Shown: positions 60,847 to 64,000 of the stretch, one piece after another | Position numbering within the stretch: the first letter of the stretch is position 1 | Layout of the letters: each line of letters opens with the position of its first letter | From: Planctomycetales bacterium ZRK34 | GTDB taxonomy: Bacteria; Planctomycetota; Phycisphaerae; Phycisphaerales; Zrk34 | Assembly: GCA_014873095.1 (NCBI GenBank) | Contig: CP050848.1 | Coordinates: forward strand, 1,674,001-1,738,000 | Reading direction: 5' to 3' | Length of the DNA stretch: 64,000 bases | The notes under the pieces: generated by a model | Told to the model about the DNA's origin: nothing | Seen by the model: the letters and a program-made list of their open reading frames with translations, nothing else | Database searches by the model: none | Translations under genes and position numbers: made by a program

Positions 60847-61644
60847 TTACAGCGCGGTTTCGACTTCCAAACCGTCATAGGACAGGTGGACATTCGGCGG
60901 GAGTTGGGGATCGAGTTCGGCGTGCAGAATCTCGTGGGACATGTGCGTCAGGTAGGCGCGCTGTGGGGCGAGTTGGTCGATGATGCCGAGGGCCTGGTTG
61001 ATCGTCAGGTGGGTTGGATGATGGCGGTAGCGCAGGCCGTCGATGATCAGCACGTCGAGGCCTTCGAGCTGCGAGTAACTTTCCGGCGGTATGGCGGAGC
61101 AGTCGGTGCAGTAGGCGAGATTGCCCAGGCGGTAGCCGAGGATGGGCAGGCGGCCGTGCAGCAGGCGCACGGGGGTGAACGTGTGGCCGAACAGGTCGAA
61201 CGGCTCGGCGGGGGCGACTTCGTGAAGGATCAGGTCGGGCACGAACGAGGGGTTCACATTCTTGTGCGGCGCGAAGATGTACGGAAACGTCGTGATAAGC
61301 CAGTCGAGCATGTAGCGCTCGCCGTAGATATCCATCGGCTCCTGCATGACGGCGTTGAAGCGGCGCAGGTCGTCGATGCCGAACACGTGGTCGGCGTGGT
61401 TGTGCGTGTAGAAGACGCCGTCGAGGCGATTGACGCTGTGGCGGATCATCTGGTAGCGGAGGTCCGGCGAGGTGTCGATGAGGATGGTGCGCCGGCGGCC
61501 GCGCTGGTCGGCGAAGCGCAGCATCACGCTGGGGCGGTCGCGCCGGTCGCGTGGGTCGTCGCTGGTGCAGACCCGGCAGTCGCAGCCGATCATCGGCACG
61601 CCGGCGCTGGTGCCGGTGCCGAGGAATGTGAGCGTTAAAGACAT
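60847..61644 (-). CDS. PhnP-like metallo-beta-lactamase-fold hydrolase
   Basis: A 265-residue MBL-fold enzyme: start LTFLGTGTSAGVPMIGCDC (a Cys pair like PhnP's, CDCRVC), the metal motif THNHADHVFGIDDL near residues 84-97, further ligands in LLHGRLPILGYRLGNLAYCTDCSAIPP and LTHMSHEIL. Relatives are phosphodiesterases acting on cyclic or nucleotide phosphates; no phn gene cluster is here, so a phosphonate role is not assumed. ATG 61644. It is downstream of the repeat-rich gap on the opposite strand to the sigma gene. Confidence 0.88.
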   Translation of the reverse strand: MSLTLTFLGTGTSAGVPMIGCDCRVCTSDDPRDRRDRPSVMLRFADQRGRRRTILIDTSPDLRYQMIRHSVNRLDGVFYTHNHADHVFGIDDLRRFNAVMQEPMDIYGERYMLDWLITTFPYIFAPHKNVNPSFVPDLILHEVAPAEPFDLFGHTFTPVRLLHGRLPILGYRLGNLAYCTDCSAIPPESYSQLEGLDVLIIDGLRYRHHPTHLTINQALGIIDQLAPQRAYLTHMSHEILHAELDPQLPPNVHLSYDGLEVETAL

Positions 61645-61665
61645 GCGGCAAGTGTAGCGGAGAAT

Positions 61666-61697
61666 TGTTAACTGGTTAACTGGGGGACCGGTTAATT
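61666..61697. repeat. TTAACCAGTTAACC-type simple repeat, copy 3 (inverted)
   Basis: TTGTTAACTGGTTAACTGG and GGTTAATTGG words between the MBL gene and the PilZ gene, followed at about 61702-61733 by a diverged GACGCTTCG...CAGCATCGGG element. Confidence 0.5.
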
Positions 61698-61757
61698 GGA
61701 CCCCGACGCTTCGCTGCGCTCAGCATCGGGCTTGGGGCGCGCGGGGTGGTGAATCGG

Positions 61758-62645
61758 TTAACGCTTGCGCTGGAGTTGCTGGCGCTGGAACTCGGCGGAG
61801 AAGCGGCAGAGTTGATCGACGAAGAAGCTGCGATAGCTGGGGTTGTGGTCGAAGTTGAAGCAGAGGCCCAGGCGGAAGTACACGTCGGACTCCTCGCGCC
61901 AGTGCGCCAGGCGCGACACGGCAAACAGCGGCTCTTCGATATCCGGCAGCACGATCTTCGTCCACAGCAGCGGGGCTGTCGGCAGCAGCCAGTCCATCTC
62001 GCGCTTCACCAGCACACCCAGCCCGCCGGCGGAGACGTCCATCAGCTTCGTCGGAAAATCATCACCGAGGCAGGGGCTCGGCGGCTCGATGATCTCGTCG
62101 CGCTCTTCGGGGCTGGCGCGGTGGCGCAGGCGGCAGTAATGCTCATACTCGGCGCAGCCGTCGTGATCCAGCAGGTGCCAGAGATGCGCCGACGGCAGCG
62201 CGGCCCCGACGGTTTCCACACGAAAGTAATTGCGTCGCTGGCCGTCCTGCACATCGCCGGGGCGCGACAGCCGCAGGCAGATCACCTGCTTGCGTTCGTT
62301 GAGCGCGTGGCGAAAAACCTCCTGAATCCGGCAGGTGAATGTCCACCGCCGCAGCCCGTCGACCATCAGCCCGTCCAGCAGCATGCCGGCGTGAAACCTC
62401 ACATCCTGCGTGATCGACCACGGCCGCTCGACGACGATGCCGTCCGGCTCGACCGCAAACACACGCACCTTCCAACTGTGCGCATCGCTCAGCTGAAACG
62501 ACCCGTCGCTCTGGCGGGTGACCTTCTGCGCGGCAAACTGCGTCGGATCGCGGCGCAGCGACAGTTCGATCACGCCGTCGCGCTGCGACAAGTCGTGCAT
62601 CACACGGAACCAATCAGGCTCGGCATGTTTGACGGTATGCGACAC
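61758..62645 (-). CDS. YcgR-like PilZ domain protein
   Basis: A 295-residue protein. About residues 15-135 form a YcgR-N-like beta-rich domain (FHAGMLLDGLMVDGLRRWTF), and about 135-285 a PilZ domain, with the c-di-GMP motif QRRNYFR (RxxxR type) and DVSAGGLG (DxSxxG). An insertion of about 40 acidic/His-rich residues lies between the two motifs. YcgR-like proteins couple c-di-GMP to flagella or other envelope machines; no flagellar gene is here. The start is GTG 62645, with an ATG 15 codons later as an alternative. Confidence 0.85.
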   Translation of the reverse strand: MSHTVKHAEPDWFRVMHDLSQRDGVIELSLRRDPTQFAAQKVTRQSDGSFQLSDAHSWKVRVFAVEPDGIVVERPWSITQDVRFHAGMLLDGLMVDGLRRWTFTCRIQEVFRHALNERKQVICLRLSRPGDVQDGQRRNYFRVETVGAALPSAHLWHLLDHDGCAEYEHYCRLRHRASPEERDEIIEPPSPCLGDDFPTKLMDVSAGGLGVLVKREMDWLLPTAPLLWTKIVLPDIEEPLFAVSRLAHWREESDVYFRLGLCFNFDHNPSYRSFFVDQLCRFSAEFQRQQLQRKR

Positions 62646-62702
62646 AGTCTCACCGTCGTTAGCATCGGCGTAAGGGCATGCCGACTTGACGGTCCGTGAC
62701 GG

Positions 62703-64000
62703 TTATCGGGACGTTGCCGGTCGCACGGTCTGCCGCAGTGAATCCAGATACTGGCCGATCTGCCGGGACCGCGAAGCGTCCATCGGCCGCCCGCCGAAAC
62801 GGATCTCGTAAAACAGATCTGTCAGCGGCACCACCGTTTCAAAACGCTGCGGGTCGCGATCGGTCAACTGCGACGCGAAGCTGGCCGGGGTCTGCCACAG
62901 CGGCTTGCTGAAACCCGCCCGCTCCAGGATGCCCAGCATCTGCAGGTAAAACTCCAGGTGGCGCGCCAGCCGGCGCTGATCACGCCGCCCCACCGCTTCC
63001 AGCTGAAGCTGGCGAATGTGACGCCGGCGGCGAACGACGATCCACACCAGCATCGTCAGCGCCCCCAGAATCGTCAGCCCCACCGCGCTGATCAGCACAT
63101 AGCCCCAGGCGCCCAGCAGCCAGCGTTCGTTAAACTCCTTCACCCACGCCGCCAGGCTCGACCACATGGCGCCGGCCCGATCGGTGAACGATCCGAGGTT
63201 GTCGTCGAAGCTGTTCATCACGCTGCGGCGCTGGTTGGCGTCGTAGGTGATCACGCCGTTGATCCAGTGAAACTCCATGTACTCATACAGATCGCGCACC
63301 AGCGCGACCAACCCGCCGGCCGGCTTCTGCAGGTTCTCCACGGCGCTGGGCGGCGAGGGGTCATACTCCTGCCAGCCGGCCCCATCTTCGTAGACCTCGA
63401 CCCAGGCGTGGGCGTTCATTTCGCGCACCACGTAATACCCGCCGACGCCGTTAAACTCCGTGGCGCGAAAGCCGGTGACCACCCGACTGCGGATGCCGAC
63501 CGAGCGCAGCATGGCGGTCATCGCCGAAGCGAAAAATTCGCAGTGGCCCCGCTGGCTGTCGAAGATGAACGCCATGATCGGGTCCTGCCCGGCCGGCACC
63601 GGCGGAAGATCCAACGTGTAGGCGTAGTGGCTTTGCAGGTAGCTTTCGAGCGTGGACGCGATGCGCAGATCGTTCGGGGTGGATTCAGCTTCGGGATCGC
63701 GCTGCAGGTTGTAAGCCCGCAGGATGCGCGTCGTCTCAGCACGCAGGCGCGGCGAGCTGATCACCGGCTGGCGGGCGTAATCCGACCACTCGTTGCGGGC
63801 GCGACGCGCCCGCCGGGCCTCGCGCCGATCCACCGGGCCCGCGTCGTCATCCTCATCGGCCTGCTCAGACATCGGCGGACCGAACACCTGCGCCGGGTGC
63901 AGCGGATCGCTCACGGCCGACTCGACGCTGTACTGGATATTGCCCGGCACCGGATCGCGCACCACCAGCACCTGATCCAGCGCGTTAAACCGCACCGACG
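62703..64000 (-). CDS. Transglutaminase-like membrane protein (partial, N-terminus beyond window)
   Basis: At least 430 residues; the 5' end lies past the right edge. The transglutaminase core shows Cys in RGHCEFFASAM, His in MNAHAWVEVYED and Asp in YDPSPP, the catalytic triad order. A membrane helix follows (YVLISAVGLTILGALTMLVWIVV), then a cytoplasmic DUF4129-like tail (HLEFYLQMLGILERAGF). This is the layout of TgpA-type proteins, whose N-terminal half is multi-pass; that part is not visible. The role is probably envelope protein processing or crosslinking, inferred from the family. Confidence 0.85.
   Translation of the reverse strand, partial: SVRFNALDQVLVVRDPVPGNIQYSVESAVSDPLHPAQVFGPPMSEQADEDDDAGPVDRREARRARRARNEWSDYARQPVISSPRLRAETTRILRAYNLQRDPEAESTPNDLRIASTLESYLQSHYAYTLDLPPVPAGQDPIMAFIFDSQRGHCEFFASAMTAMLRSVGIRSRVVTGFRATEFNGVGGYYVVREMNAHAWVEVYEDGAGWQEYDPSPPSAVENLQKPAGGLVALVRDLYEYMEFHWINGVITYDANQRRSVMNSFDDNLGSFTDRAGAMWSSLAAWVKEFNERWLLGAWGYVLISAVGLTILGALTMLVWIVVRRRRHIRQLQLEAVGRRDQRRLARHLEFYLQMLGILERAGFSKPLWQTPASFASQLTDRDPQRFETVVPLTDLFYEIRFGGRPMDASRSRQIGQYLDSLRQTVRPATSR

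Overview
The window is a 64 kb, GC-rich (roughly 64 %), densely coding chromosomal segment, most plausibly from a planctomycete of the class Phycisphaerae. This inference rests on the mix of gene families: several PEP-CTERM surface proteins, a Rhodopirellula/Verrucomicrobium-type ECF sigma factor with a FecR-like partner and LamG proteins, a prepilin-like protein, a formylglycine sulfatase, GH97 and GH5 glycosidases, a TIGR03790-type protein and a eukaryote-like GT3 glycogen synthase. No rRNA, tRNA, CRISPR array, phage or transposase gene was seen.

Layout. 0-3.2 kb: PilZ protein, fused CobA-HemD, a tiny His-rich membrane protein and a Mn-type superoxide dismutase. 3.4-9.9 kb: a co-directional surface locus (ECF sigma, FecR protein, LamG/PEP-CTERM protein, prepilin-like protein, second LamG protein joined to a PEP-CTERM gene remnant, GH5 lipoprotein). 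10.0-12.4 kb: an ACT-domain regulator, then an AT-rich island with an ankyrin-repeat membrane protein and an orphan RHS tip carrying an HExxH toxin-like domain. 12.6-15 kb: large TIGR03790/PA14/PEP-CTERM protein. 15.2-17.9 kb: a CarH-like MerR/B12 regulator divergent from folE, a DUF378 gene and a fasciclin gene, with repeated AACGWTTT sites between. 17.9-24.5 kb: GH97, a PH-like membrane protein, sulfatase, a small unknown protein and a secreted prenyltransferase-repeat protein.

24.5-34.9 kb is mostly housekeeping (rsmE, trmB, coaB, scpB, nadC, AMMECR1) with unknowns: an acidic repeat membrane protein, a 581-aa secreted protein and an ASCH plus B3-like fusion. 34.9-48.6 kb: a triple-LamG PEP-CTERM protein, rsmG, folP, trxA, a secreted caspase-fold-like protein, GT3 glycogen synthase, hom, gltA, gatB and a panE-like gene. 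48.7-56.6 kb: two tandem DUF481 beta-barrel paralogues, a gamma-glutamylcyclotransferase-like protein and a 1531-aa AsmA-like protein. 56.9-64 kb: nadA, a ROK kinase, a primary-type sigma factor, an MBL hydrolase, a PilZ protein and a transglutaminase cut by the window end.

Intergenic DNA is rich in dispersed palindromic elements: a 66-bp hairpin repeat in four copies, a 58-bp repeat in two, a GACGCT/AGCGTC hairpin in at least four, two loci packed with GTGCGCRC octamers, and several single palindromes. These explain many short spurious reading frames. The most interesting biology is the orphan RHS toxin/ankyrin pair, the CarH-like regulator lacking the usual cobalamin-ligating histidine, and the ASCH-B3 fusion.
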